NCBI GenBank assembly: GCA_034104265.1
Contig: JAXEEE010000058.1
Span: 25,989-89,988 of the forward strand
DNA length: 64,000 nt
Direction of reading: 5' to 3'
Source: UBA11524 sp034104265
Lineage (GTDB): Bacteria > Bacillota > Clostridia > Christensenellales > Aristaeellaceae
Position numbers and translations under genes: made by a program. Below are positions 33,489 to 40,812 of this stretch, one piece after another. The notes below the pieces were generated by a model that saw only the letters and a list, made by a program, of their open reading frames with translations, did no database searches and had not been told where the DNA came from. Numbering within the stretch: the first letter of the stretch is position 1; every line of letters starts with the position of its first letter.

Positions 33489-33573
33489 CGTTCTCCTCCT
33501 CCAAAGCATCATGATTCAGATATGTCCCGTGCAGACGCATATGCCATCCGCGCCCGCATAAAAACCCAGAATG

Positions 33574-33582
33574 ATTATATCA
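33574..33582 (-). promoter_or_regulatory. Extended -10 promoter of the secreted-protein pair
   Basis: On the minus strand TGATATAAT forms TGn-TATAAT, a perfect extended -10. No good -35 is visible. Confidence 0.55.
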
Positions 33583-33635
33583 GTGATTTCCGCTTTCCCG
33601 CATCGGCCAGATGGCCAGAATCATCCGCCCTTGCC

Positions 33636-33668
33636 AAAAAAGCGGCGCTCCTTCATCCGAAAGAGCGC
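33636..33668 (-). terminator. Terminator of the three-gene sensor operon
   Basis: A 10-bp stem (33668-33659 with 33654-33645, one G-T pair) around GGAT is followed after CGC by TTTTTT (33641-33636) on the minus strand. Confidence 0.82.
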
Positions 33669-33681
33669 GTGGAAGCCCGCG

Positions 33682-34326
33682 TTACAGCTGTGTATCGTGT
33701 TCCTCCAGGATAACCAGACCGCTTTCCCGGGCGCGGACAGCCAGCTCCGTCCGGTTGCGCAAGCCGGTTTTGCCCAGCATGCTGAGAATATGTGCCTTCA
33801 CGCTGCCCACGGAGATGTGCAGCCGCTCGCCGATCTCCGTGTTGGTGTAGCCACCGGTCATCTCGCGCAGCACCTCCAGCTCCCGGCCGGTCAGGTCATA
33901 GCTGCTGACACGGCCCAGCATCAGCTCAGGGGCCGCGTCCGGATAGACTGACTCCCCTGCCACGGTGCGCCGCATGACATCCAGGATTGACGCGTCCTCC
34001 GCCTCCTTGTACCAGAAGCTCTCCACTCCGGCGGCACGGGCACGATCCATGAAGGAGCACTCAGGCATGGAGGTGACAATGACGATTCTGACCCCTGGCG
34101 TCTGACGCTTGATGCGTTCGGCCGCCGCCAGGCCGGTGCAGCCGCCGCGGGTCATTACGTCCATCAGCACCAGATCCACGTCGCTGCGCAGGCAGTACAC
34201 GTCCGCCAGCTCCGCGCTGTCGATGGCTGCCGCCAGCTCGAAATCCTCCGAGGCAGCGATCAGCATGGCAAACAGCTGCCGGGGCATGGTTTGATCCTCC
34301 ACCACCAGCACACGGCTTCTGCTCAT
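33682..34326 (-). CDS. NarL/LuxR-type response regulator
   Basis: This 214-residue transcription regulator has a receiver domain (RVLVVEDQTMPRQLF; phospho-acceptor Asp in DLVLMDVMT; VIVTSM; Lys in WYKEAED) and a LuxR helix-turn-helix (LTGRELEVLREMTGGYTNTE, IGERLHISVGSVKAHILSML). Its ATG (34324-34326) overlaps the stop of the kinase gene by four bases, and GGGGAGG lies 6 bases upstream. It is the output of the kinase encoded directly before it; target genes are unknown. Confidence 0.93.
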   Translation of the reverse strand: MSRSRVLVVEDQTMPRQLFAMLIAASEDFELAAAIDSAELADVYCLRSDVDLVLMDVMTRGGCTGLAAAERIKRQTPGVRIVIVTSMPECSFMDRARAAGVESFWYKEAEDASILDVMRRTVAGESVYPDAAPELMLGRVSSYDLTGRELEVLREMTGGYTNTEIGERLHISVGSVKAHILSMLGKTGLRNRTELAVRARESGLVILEEHDTQL

Positions 34327-35606
34327 GTCCATCCTCCCCTCTTCACAGGGATTTCCACCCTCAGGGCAAATTCCGGCGCACTCTGCACATGCATGCGTCC
34401 GCCTGCGTCCTCTACCAGTGTGCGCAGGGCAGACAGGCCTCCGCCCTCCCGGATCTCCCCCTCCGGCGGCCTGCCGTCGTTGGTCAGGACGGCGCAGACC
34501 CATCCGTCACGTTGGGTCATGCGGATACGCAGCTCCGTGCCTCCGGCATGGCGGACGGTGTTGGTCAGGCATTCATGGGCAGCGCTGCAGATCAGCGGCA
34601 TCCACGCCGCGTCAGGCGGAATCGCGTCCCCCTCCACCGCAATGTGCACGCCGATGGCCTTTGCCGCAGCAATCAGCCCATCCAGGCTGTTCTGCGCGCT
34701 GCCTGTCCCATCCGCGCCTTCCATCAGGGCCAGGCTTTTCCGCCAAAGCCGCAGCACCTCCGTCCGCTGCGCGGTACCCGAGGGCATCGCCGTCAGGCGG
34801 CGGGCCGCCAGAAGCGCCTGTCCGAAGACATCATGAATGCGCACCTTGGCTTCAAGGGCTTCCTTCTCCCGGGTTAAGCGGCGGATCTGTCCGCTGTAGC
34901 AGCGGAGACGGCGGTTCATATCCGCAAGGCGCAGATTCTCCTCCTGCAGACGGAGGTTCATCTCATGCTCCTGTGTCACGTCCGAGGCGATGATCTGTAC
35001 CGCGGCTTCCCCATCCACATGGATGCTCCGGCGCTCAAAGCGCCACACCCGCCTGTCCGGCGTTCTGACCAGAGGCGCGCCGCCGGTGGACATGACCTCC
35101 GCGTCCGGCAGCACATCCCCCGTCTCCAGCCTGTGCCAGAATTCCTCGCCGTTCATCAGCGGAGAGCCTGTCAGCGACAGGCACAGGTTCTGCATCCGTT
35201 CGTTCACCAGCCGGGTCAGGCCGTCCCGCACATAAAAGCACAGCCCCGCAGGCAGCTGGTCAAGGCCTTCCTTGACGGAGGTCTGGGACAGATGCCGCCT
35301 GTGCCACCGCAACAGCAGGGCCAGCATCCCTGCGCACCACACGGCCAGCAGCAGCGCAGCGACCAGCCAAAGCCACAGCGGCGTCTGCCAGAGACCATGC
35401 GTGGTCACGCCCCGCTGCATGTCGTCCAGCATCCCGTACAGCAGAATGAAGCAGGCAAGCGCGGGCGATGCGCAGCCCACCGTATACCGTGCGGGCGTGC
35501 GCCACAGTACCGCCATCATGGACGCGCACAGCCCCGCGCAAAGGATGATCAGCAGGGCCGTACAGCACAGTCCCCGCCCTGTACCGGACAGATGCATAAG
35601 CGTCAT
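34323..35606 (-). CDS. Sensor histidine kinase (NarL/DesK-class ATPase)
   Basis: This 427-residue kinase has three N-terminal helices (LLIILCAGLCASMMAVLW; YTVGCASPALACFILLYGML; LWLWLVAALLLAVWCAGML), a PAS-like part (about 120-210), a coiled coil, the phospho-acceptor His in KVRIHDVFGQALLAARR, and an ATPase domain with N-box HECLTNTVRHAGG and a glycine box in REGGGLSALRTLVEDAGG. It overlaps both neighbours by four bases. It phosphorylates the response regulator that follows; the signal is unknown. Confidence 0.9.
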   Translation of the reverse strand: MTLMHLSGTGRGLCCTALLIILCAGLCASMMAVLWRTPARYTVGCASPALACFILLYGMLDDMQRGVTTHGLWQTPLWLWLVAALLLAVWCAGMLALLLRWHRRHLSQTSVKEGLDQLPAGLCFYVRDGLTRLVNERMQNLCLSLTGSPLMNGEEFWHRLETGDVLPDAEVMSTGGAPLVRTPDRRVWRFERRSIHVDGEAAVQIIASDVTQEHEMNLRLQEENLRLADMNRRLRCYSGQIRRLTREKEALEAKVRIHDVFGQALLAARRLTAMPSGTAQRTEVLRLWRKSLALMEGADGTGSAQNSLDGLIAAAKAIGVHIAVEGDAIPPDAAWMPLICSAAHECLTNTVRHAGGTELRIRMTQRDGWVCAVLTNDGRPPEGEIREGGGLSALRTLVEDAGGRMHVQSAPEFALRVEIPVKRGGWT

Positions 35607-37240
35607 GATGCGTCACCTGCCTTTGCCATGCGCAGGGTGAGAAAGAGCGTCCCGTCCTGCGACTCCTGCTCCATCCGGGCGCAATGCGCCTCAAGCCGCT
35701 TCTCCTCCCAGTCTGCGGGAAGAGAGGCTTTTGCGTCCTCCATGATCAGCCGCAGGGTTATTTCCTGCGCATCGGCGCGAAGGTTCACCATCAGCGCAGT
35801 TAGCTCCGGCAGCGCAGCCTCCACCGCTGCCTGACAAAAGTCATAGGCAAGGATGACAGCGGAGGGCGGAAGCTGCGCATCCCCCTGCTGCCGGAAACTC
35901 TCCGACACCCCCAGGGCCGACAGGTATCCAAGGGACTCGCGGATGCACAACGCCAGCTCCCGCAGCTCCATGGATGGCCCGGCCTCCTGCATCAGCGTCA
36001 GGTTGCACCGCCGCTTGACGTACGCGCCATAAACGCAGACCAGCGCCATGCGGCGGTCAAAATCCGGCGAATCCGGGGTAGTGTCGGCCAGCAGATGGTC
36101 GATGGCATGCAGCTGCGGACGCACGGCAGGAAGCATACTGTCGTACAGGCGGTTTTGCTCCTCCAGCCGTGCCTGCTGCTGCCGAACCTCGTTCTCCGCC
36201 CGGACTAGCTCGTTTTCCTCGGCAAGCGTGCTCGCGGCGTCCTCCAGCATGCGGCGGATACGGTTGAGCTCCGCGACACTGTCCGTCCAGTAGATGCGGC
36301 CGCCGTGAATGCGATGGCTGTGCAGCCGCGTATCCTGATCCAGCGCCGCAGCGCCGTCGTGGGCGGTGGGCATCTGTGCCCTGGTCAGCGGTTGCGCGCC
36401 GGCGGAGCGAAACACAGCTTCATCCTGCTCATCGGCGATCTGCGCGGAAATGGTGGACGCGGCGAAGAATCCGCCGTAGTTCATGTTGGAAGGCACAAGG
36501 CCGATCTGAATGCAGCATTCCCACGTCACCATGAAGGTGGCGCAGAACATCTCCGGAATCTTGTATGCGGTGATGACGTTCAAAAAGCTCAGCAAGCTCA
36601 GCGCGAAGCCCGCCGCGAACAGCGTCCCCGGCAGCCAGATGAACCGCCTGCCGCTGCGCACACGGCTTGCCCGGAACAGAACCACCGCGCTGAGCACCGT
36701 CATGCCCAGCATCCACGCGATGGCCAGGAAGTACACAGGGCCATGGGTGTAATCGTCGTTGCCTCCATCAGGCGAAAACCGGAAGGCCTGCTGATGCAGA
36801 TCGTTGGTCATCACACCCAGAAACAGCAGCGCTGCTGGTATCAGCAGCAGGTACCACGCCCGGGGTAGCGGCTGATCCTCCCTGCGGCCCAGGTGCAGCG
36901 CAGCCAGAAACGCCAGTGTGGGCGCAACCAGCTGCGGCAGATAGTACAGATACCACAAATACCGCTGAATGGATTCAGAATCAAAGAAGCGATACTTGCA
37001 TGTGCGAAGGAAGATCCACAGGGCTGCCATGCCCACCGCGGCCATCATCAGCCTGCGTACAGCCGTCTGCATGATCCTCTGCTGAATGGAGACGGCATAG
37101 CCCATGGCCAGGGTCATATAGATCACGCTGGTGAGCAGGAACGTCAGCGCATGCCACCGGTCCGGCAGCACAGCGTCCGTCTCATGCAGCAGACCCGCCA
37201 GAAGGAACAGTCCTCCCGCCAGGAACAATGTCCCGCGCAT
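35603..37240 (-). CDS. Seven-helix sensor protein with degenerate kinase-like C-terminus
   Basis: The 545-residue protein has about seven N-terminal helices, of the type found in front of histidine kinases, then a long coiled coil (SVAELNRIRRMLEDAAST ... VRQQQARLEEQNRLYDSML) and a C-terminal region resembling an ATPase (YDFCQAAVEAALPELTALMV). The expected phospho-acceptor His and glycine boxes are missing, so it looks like a pseudokinase. It overlaps the true kinase gene by four bases. I infer that it is a signal-input partner. The start is ATG 37238-37240 (AAAGGGAG upstream) or ATG 37261; both are downstream of the promoter at 37293-37321. Confidence 0.75.
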   Translation of the reverse strand: MRGTLFLAGGLFLLAGLLHETDAVLPDRWHALTFLLTSVIYMTLAMGYAVSIQQRIMQTAVRRLMMAAVGMAALWIFLRTCKYRFFDSESIQRYLWYLYYLPQLVAPTLAFLAALHLGRREDQPLPRAWYLLLIPAALLFLGVMTNDLHQQAFRFSPDGGNDDYTHGPVYFLAIAWMLGMTVLSAVVLFRASRVRSGRRFIWLPGTLFAAGFALSLLSFLNVITAYKIPEMFCATFMVTWECCIQIGLVPSNMNYGGFFAASTISAQIADEQDEAVFRSAGAQPLTRAQMPTAHDGAAALDQDTRLHSHRIHGGRIYWTDSVAELNRIRRMLEDAASTLAEENELVRAENEVRQQQARLEEQNRLYDSMLPAVRPQLHAIDHLLADTTPDSPDFDRRMALVCVYGAYVKRRCNLTLMQEAGPSMELRELALCIRESLGYLSALGVSESFRQQGDAQLPPSAVILAYDFCQAAVEAALPELTALMVNLRADAQEITLRLIMEDAKASLPADWEEKRLEAHCARMEQESQDGTLFLTLRMAKAGDAS

Positions 37241-37292
37241 ACAGCTCCCTTTCTGCGGCATAGCATCACCCTGTCTGTCAGCATTCTCCTTC

Positions 37293-37321
37293 ATTATACA
37301 TGCTGCCTGCAGGGATTGCAA
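37293..37321 (-). promoter_or_regulatory. Sigma-A promoter of the three-gene sensor operon
   Basis: On the minus strand the -35 is TTGCAA (37316-37321) and the -10 is a perfect TATAAT (37293-37298), with a 17-bp spacer. Confidence 0.82.
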
Positions 37322-37365
37322 GGCGGACAGGCGCAGGCCCTGACAGTAGCGCCGCCACCTCCAAC

Positions 37366-37401
37366 AAAAACGGGACAGAAACGGCATGCGTTTCTGTCCC
37401 G
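37366..37401 (-). terminator. Terminator of the 18-kb carbohydrate operon
   Basis: A 13-bp stem CGGGACAGAAACG/CGTTTCTGTCCCG (37401-37389 with 37383-37371) is followed by TTTTT (37370-37366) on the minus strand. It is the first strong terminator I see after the promoter at 55594. Confidence 0.92.
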
Positions 37402-37415
37402 GCCCGGTATACGGC

Positions 37416-38951
37416 TTACTTCATGTAGGTGTCATAGATCGCCTGCGCCTCTTCCATGACTTCGCGGCCGCCGGCGTTCATCCACTCCTCCACCATCTTA
37501 TCGAAATCATCGATAGGACGCTCGCCCTTGATGAGCTCCATCACGTATTCATTGGTGATTTCATTCAGCGCGGTGGAATAGTTGTCCCACTTCTCACGAG
37601 CCACGGGGAAGCTGAGGGTGTAGAAGCCCTGCGCCGTGGCGAAGCCTTCCTTGTCACCCTCGCGGGCCAGCTCGGTGGCATACTTGTAGAGACGGTCGTT
37701 TTCGGGCTCCTGGAAGAAGGGAGAGATCTCGTTGGCTACCATGTGGGCGGCAGGCGCAACGGATGCGCCTTCCTCAATGCGCACAGGCAGGCCGTTGCCG
37801 TCGATGGTGTAGCCGACGTTCTCCTCGCCGAAGTTGGCGGCCAGCAGCCACTGGGCGTCAAAGGAAACGGTATCGAAGATCTGCATGTACTTGGCAACCA
37901 GCTCGTCGGACACGTCGTAACCGAACATCATGCCGGCAAAGGGCGTGGCGGAGAACTGCTGGCAGCCGCGGCTGCCGTCCTCGCCCATCACACCGGCGGA
38001 AATGGCGAAGGAAGCGTTGGGGGTAATCTGCAGAAGGTCAGGCAGCATCCAGCTGTCGCCGTCGGGCAGGAAGTTCATGTAGAACTGCACGCCCATGCCG
38101 GCCCTGGAATTGTACAGGTCGCTGCGGAAGGCCTCCCAGTCCTGCTCCAGGAAGCCGGGCACGATGTAGCCGGCCTTGTACCAGCGGCTCAGCAGCTCGA
38201 TGGCCTTCTTGGCATTGGGATCGGTATAGCCGTAGCAGACCTGGCCGTCGCGCTCGTACCATTCGCCAAGCAGCACGTCGTAAGCCATGGTGACGCCGCT
38301 GGCTGCGAAGGAAACCCAGTTCACGCCCGTCAGGCCGTAGGTGTCATCCTTGCCGTTGCCGTCGGGGTCATCCTCGGTGAAGGCGCGCATGACCTCTTCG
38401 AACTCCTCGATGGTTTCCGGAACATCCAGGCCCAGGTTGTCCAGCCAGTCCTGACGGATGCCCAGCACATTCCGGTGCTGATCGCTGACGCGGGCGGTGG
38501 GGATGCAGTACAGCTTGCCGTCCTTCTCATACTTGGCAATCAGGTCGCCGCCGAAGTCGGCAGCATACTTCTCGGCCCAGGCCGTGTAGTTGGGCATGTT
38601 TTGCTCGATCATGTCGCGGCTGATTTCACGAACCAGCCCCGCCTCGATGTAGCGGTCATAGTCGGACAGCATCAGGCCGCCGGACATATACACGTCGAAG
38701 CGGTTGCCTGCGGCGATCTCCTGGTCATACCAGGCACGCTGCTCGGCGCCGTTGCGGACAATGGGCTTGAGCGTAACGCCGAAGGTATCCTCCAGCTTGG
38801 TGCGGAACCAGTCGTCATCCGTCGGGGGATTGGTGTCGTCGAAGTACCACTCGATCTCCATGGGCGCGTCAGCCGCCAGCGCAACAGGCGTGAACGCCGC
38901 CGCGGTCAGCAGCATGGTCAGGGCAAGAACCAGACTCAGGATTCGTTTCAT
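37416..38951 (-). CDS. Extracellular sugar-binding protein of an ABC importer (LipO/YtcQ-like)
   Basis: This 511-residue family-1 solute-binding protein has a signal peptide (KRILSLVLALTMLLTAAAFTP, cleavage after VALA). The fold is typical: RFDVYMSGG, KLYCIPTARVSDQHRNVLGI, RQDWLDNLGLDVPETIEEFE and AFTEDDPDGNGKDDTYGLTG, a calcium-like loop common in oligosaccharide binders. It lacks the lipobox Cys expected for a Gram-positive binding protein. AAAAGGAGG precedes ATG 38949-38951. It is the last gene of the operon; I infer it serves the permease pair at 44505-46422. Confidence 0.9.
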   Translation of the reverse strand: MKRILSLVLALTMLLTAAAFTPVALAADAPMEIEWYFDDTNPPTDDDWFRTKLEDTFGVTLKPIVRNGAEQRAWYDQEIAAGNRFDVYMSGGLMLSDYDRYIEAGLVREISRDMIEQNMPNYTAWAEKYAADFGGDLIAKYEKDGKLYCIPTARVSDQHRNVLGIRQDWLDNLGLDVPETIEEFEEVMRAFTEDDPDGNGKDDTYGLTGVNWVSFAASGVTMAYDVLLGEWYERDGQVCYGYTDPNAKKAIELLSRWYKAGYIVPGFLEQDWEAFRSDLYNSRAGMGVQFYMNFLPDGDSWMLPDLLQITPNASFAISAGVMGEDGSRGCQQFSATPFAGMMFGYDVSDELVAKYMQIFDTVSFDAQWLLAANFGEENVGYTIDGNGLPVRIEEGASVAPAAHMVANEISPFFQEPENDRLYKYATELAREGDKEGFATAQGFYTLSFPVAREKWDNYSTALNEITNEYVMELIKGERPIDDFDKMVEEWMNAGGREVMEEAQAIYDTYMK

Positions 38952-39019
38952 GGGAAAGCCTCCTTTTCAATTTATGTGAAGCCATCCGGCTCACACGACA
39001 CAGTAAGGGTAACGGTTGG

Positions 39020-40807
39020 TCAGCTGTACAGGCTCGCATCCGCCGCGTCCTCAGGCATCCAGACTGTCATACGCTCCGTGCCGCGGTTGTTCCACACCGC
39101 GTAGGGAATCAGCATCACCCCCTGTTCATTCGTCAGTGTCATCACGCCATCCAGCAGGTCAGGCCGGAATTGGCACAGGAAATGGCTGTCGCTCCGAATC
39201 CGCAGCGCATCCCAGTGCATGGGCTGATCCTGCGCCTCCGCACAGAATACAACGGGCCCGCGCATGACCGCCGCCTGGCCATGATCCTCCTGAACCCTCG
39301 CATGGGCATGCACCAGGCGTACGGGCATGTCCATCAGGGCCTCCACCGCATCGCCTGCGCACAGGCCGTGCAGGCACAGGTAGCCGTGACCGTCCGCTTC
39401 AGCAGCCACCGGCTGTCCATTCACGCGCAGGGTCATGCTCCTGCACCACTGCGGATAGCGGAAGCAAAGCGTGAACGGCTTCTCCGCCGCTTCCACCGTC
39501 ACGGACACCTGACCGTTCCAGGGGTAATCCGTGCTGACCCGAAGGGCGACGTTACCTTCCGCCAGCTCCGCCGTGACCCGCGAGGAGCAGTACAGGTTGA
39601 TGTAGAGTCGCTGCTCCTGCTGCGCGTACAGGTATCCGCCCACCGACGGGATGAACCGGGCCAGCTGCGTCGGACAGCAGGAGCAGTCGAACCAGGGCTG
39701 ACGCGCCTTGCTGCCATCCGAAGAAAGCGGATTGTCGTAGAAAAACTCCTTGCCGGACAGCCCATAGCCGGACAGCACGCCATTGTACATCGCCCGCTCC
39801 AGCACGTCGCAATACCGGCTGTCCCCTGTCAGCAGGTTCATGCGCTGGTTCCAGTACACCATGCCAACGGAGGCGCAGGTTTCGCAATAGGCCGTATCGT
39901 TGGGCAGGGAATCGTCCAGGTCGAAGCCTTCGTTGCTTGCCGTGGAGCCAATGCCGCCCGTGATGTACATGTGATGCTCCGTCACATGCTCATGCACGGC
40001 CTTGAGCGCAGGAAGATAGTCCGCTCCTCCGCCTTCTCTCAGGGAGTCAGCCATGGCCGTCAGCAGATACATGGCCCGCACCGCATGGCCCGCCACACGG
40101 CGCAGCTCCCTGACGGGTACTTCATCCTGGGCATAGGCCTTGCCGAAATGCTCGTCCGTCCAGATTCTCCCCCGGCCATGGCCGTGCCCGCGCTCCTCCA
40201 GCAGGAACCGCGCCAGCGTCAGGTATTCCTCATGCCCCGTGGCATCGTACATGCGGATCAGCGCCAGCTCGATCTCCTCATGCCCCGGTACCCAATGCCG
40301 CTTGCCCTGCCCGAAGGTATTGCACAGATGATCCGCCAGGCGGCACGCAACCTTCAGCAGCTTATCCTTGCCCGTGGAATGGTAGTAAGCGACCGCCGCT
40401 TCCATCAGATGTCCCGCGCAGTACATCTCATGCTTTTCCATATCGGTCCACTCATGGCCCACATCCGCCAACTGGAAATACGTCTGCAGATAGCCGTCCT
40501 CGCGCTGGGCGGCGGCGATGGCGTCAATCACCGCATCCGCCCGGGCCTCCAGCGCCTTGTCCGGGAACGTCCGCAGCGAGTAGCCCACGCCCTCCAGCAC
40601 CTTGTACACATCGGAATCATTGTAGTAGATGCCCTGGAACGGCCCTTCCTCCCAGCCCGCCGCACGGCGGAAGTTGGCAATCCGGCCGGTGGACTCGCAT
40701 TTGTCCAGGCAGTCAAACAGCGTCACCGTGCTCATGGTCTGCATCCGGGACTTCCACAGACGATCCTCGATGCTGACCTGATAAAAAGGAACCTGTACGC
40801 GTGCCAT
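39020..40807 (-). CDS. GH127 beta-L-arabinofuranosidase-like glycoside hydrolase
   Basis: This 595-residue cytoplasmic enzyme (no signal peptide) probably removes beta-L-arabinofuranose units from imported glycans. The (alpha/alpha)6 barrel shows GWEEGPFQGIYYNDSDVYKV, MYCAGHLMEAAVAYY and HHMYITGGIGSTASNEGFD. The family's zinc/catalytic set is complete: the Glu and Cys of AYCETCASVGM and the Cys pair in FDCSCCPTQLARF. ATG 40805-40807 has GGAGGAGT upstream and lies 5 bases after the previous gene. Confidence 0.92.
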   Translation of the reverse strand: MARVQVPFYQVSIEDRLWKSRMQTMSTVTLFDCLDKCESTGRIANFRRAAGWEEGPFQGIYYNDSDVYKVLEGVGYSLRTFPDKALEARADAVIDAIAAAQREDGYLQTYFQLADVGHEWTDMEKHEMYCAGHLMEAAVAYYHSTGKDKLLKVACRLADHLCNTFGQGKRHWVPGHEEIELALIRMYDATGHEEYLTLARFLLEERGHGHGRGRIWTDEHFGKAYAQDEVPVRELRRVAGHAVRAMYLLTAMADSLREGGGADYLPALKAVHEHVTEHHMYITGGIGSTASNEGFDLDDSLPNDTAYCETCASVGMVYWNQRMNLLTGDSRYCDVLERAMYNGVLSGYGLSGKEFFYDNPLSSDGSKARQPWFDCSCCPTQLARFIPSVGGYLYAQQEQRLYINLYCSSRVTAELAEGNVALRVSTDYPWNGQVSVTVEAAEKPFTLCFRYPQWCRSMTLRVNGQPVAAEADGHGYLCLHGLCAGDAVEALMDMPVRLVHAHARVQEDHGQAAVMRGPVVFCAEAQDQPMHWDALRIRSDSHFLCQFRPDLLDGVMTLTNEQGVMLIPYAVWNNRGTERMTVWMPEDAADASLYS

Positions 40808-40812
40808 ACCTG

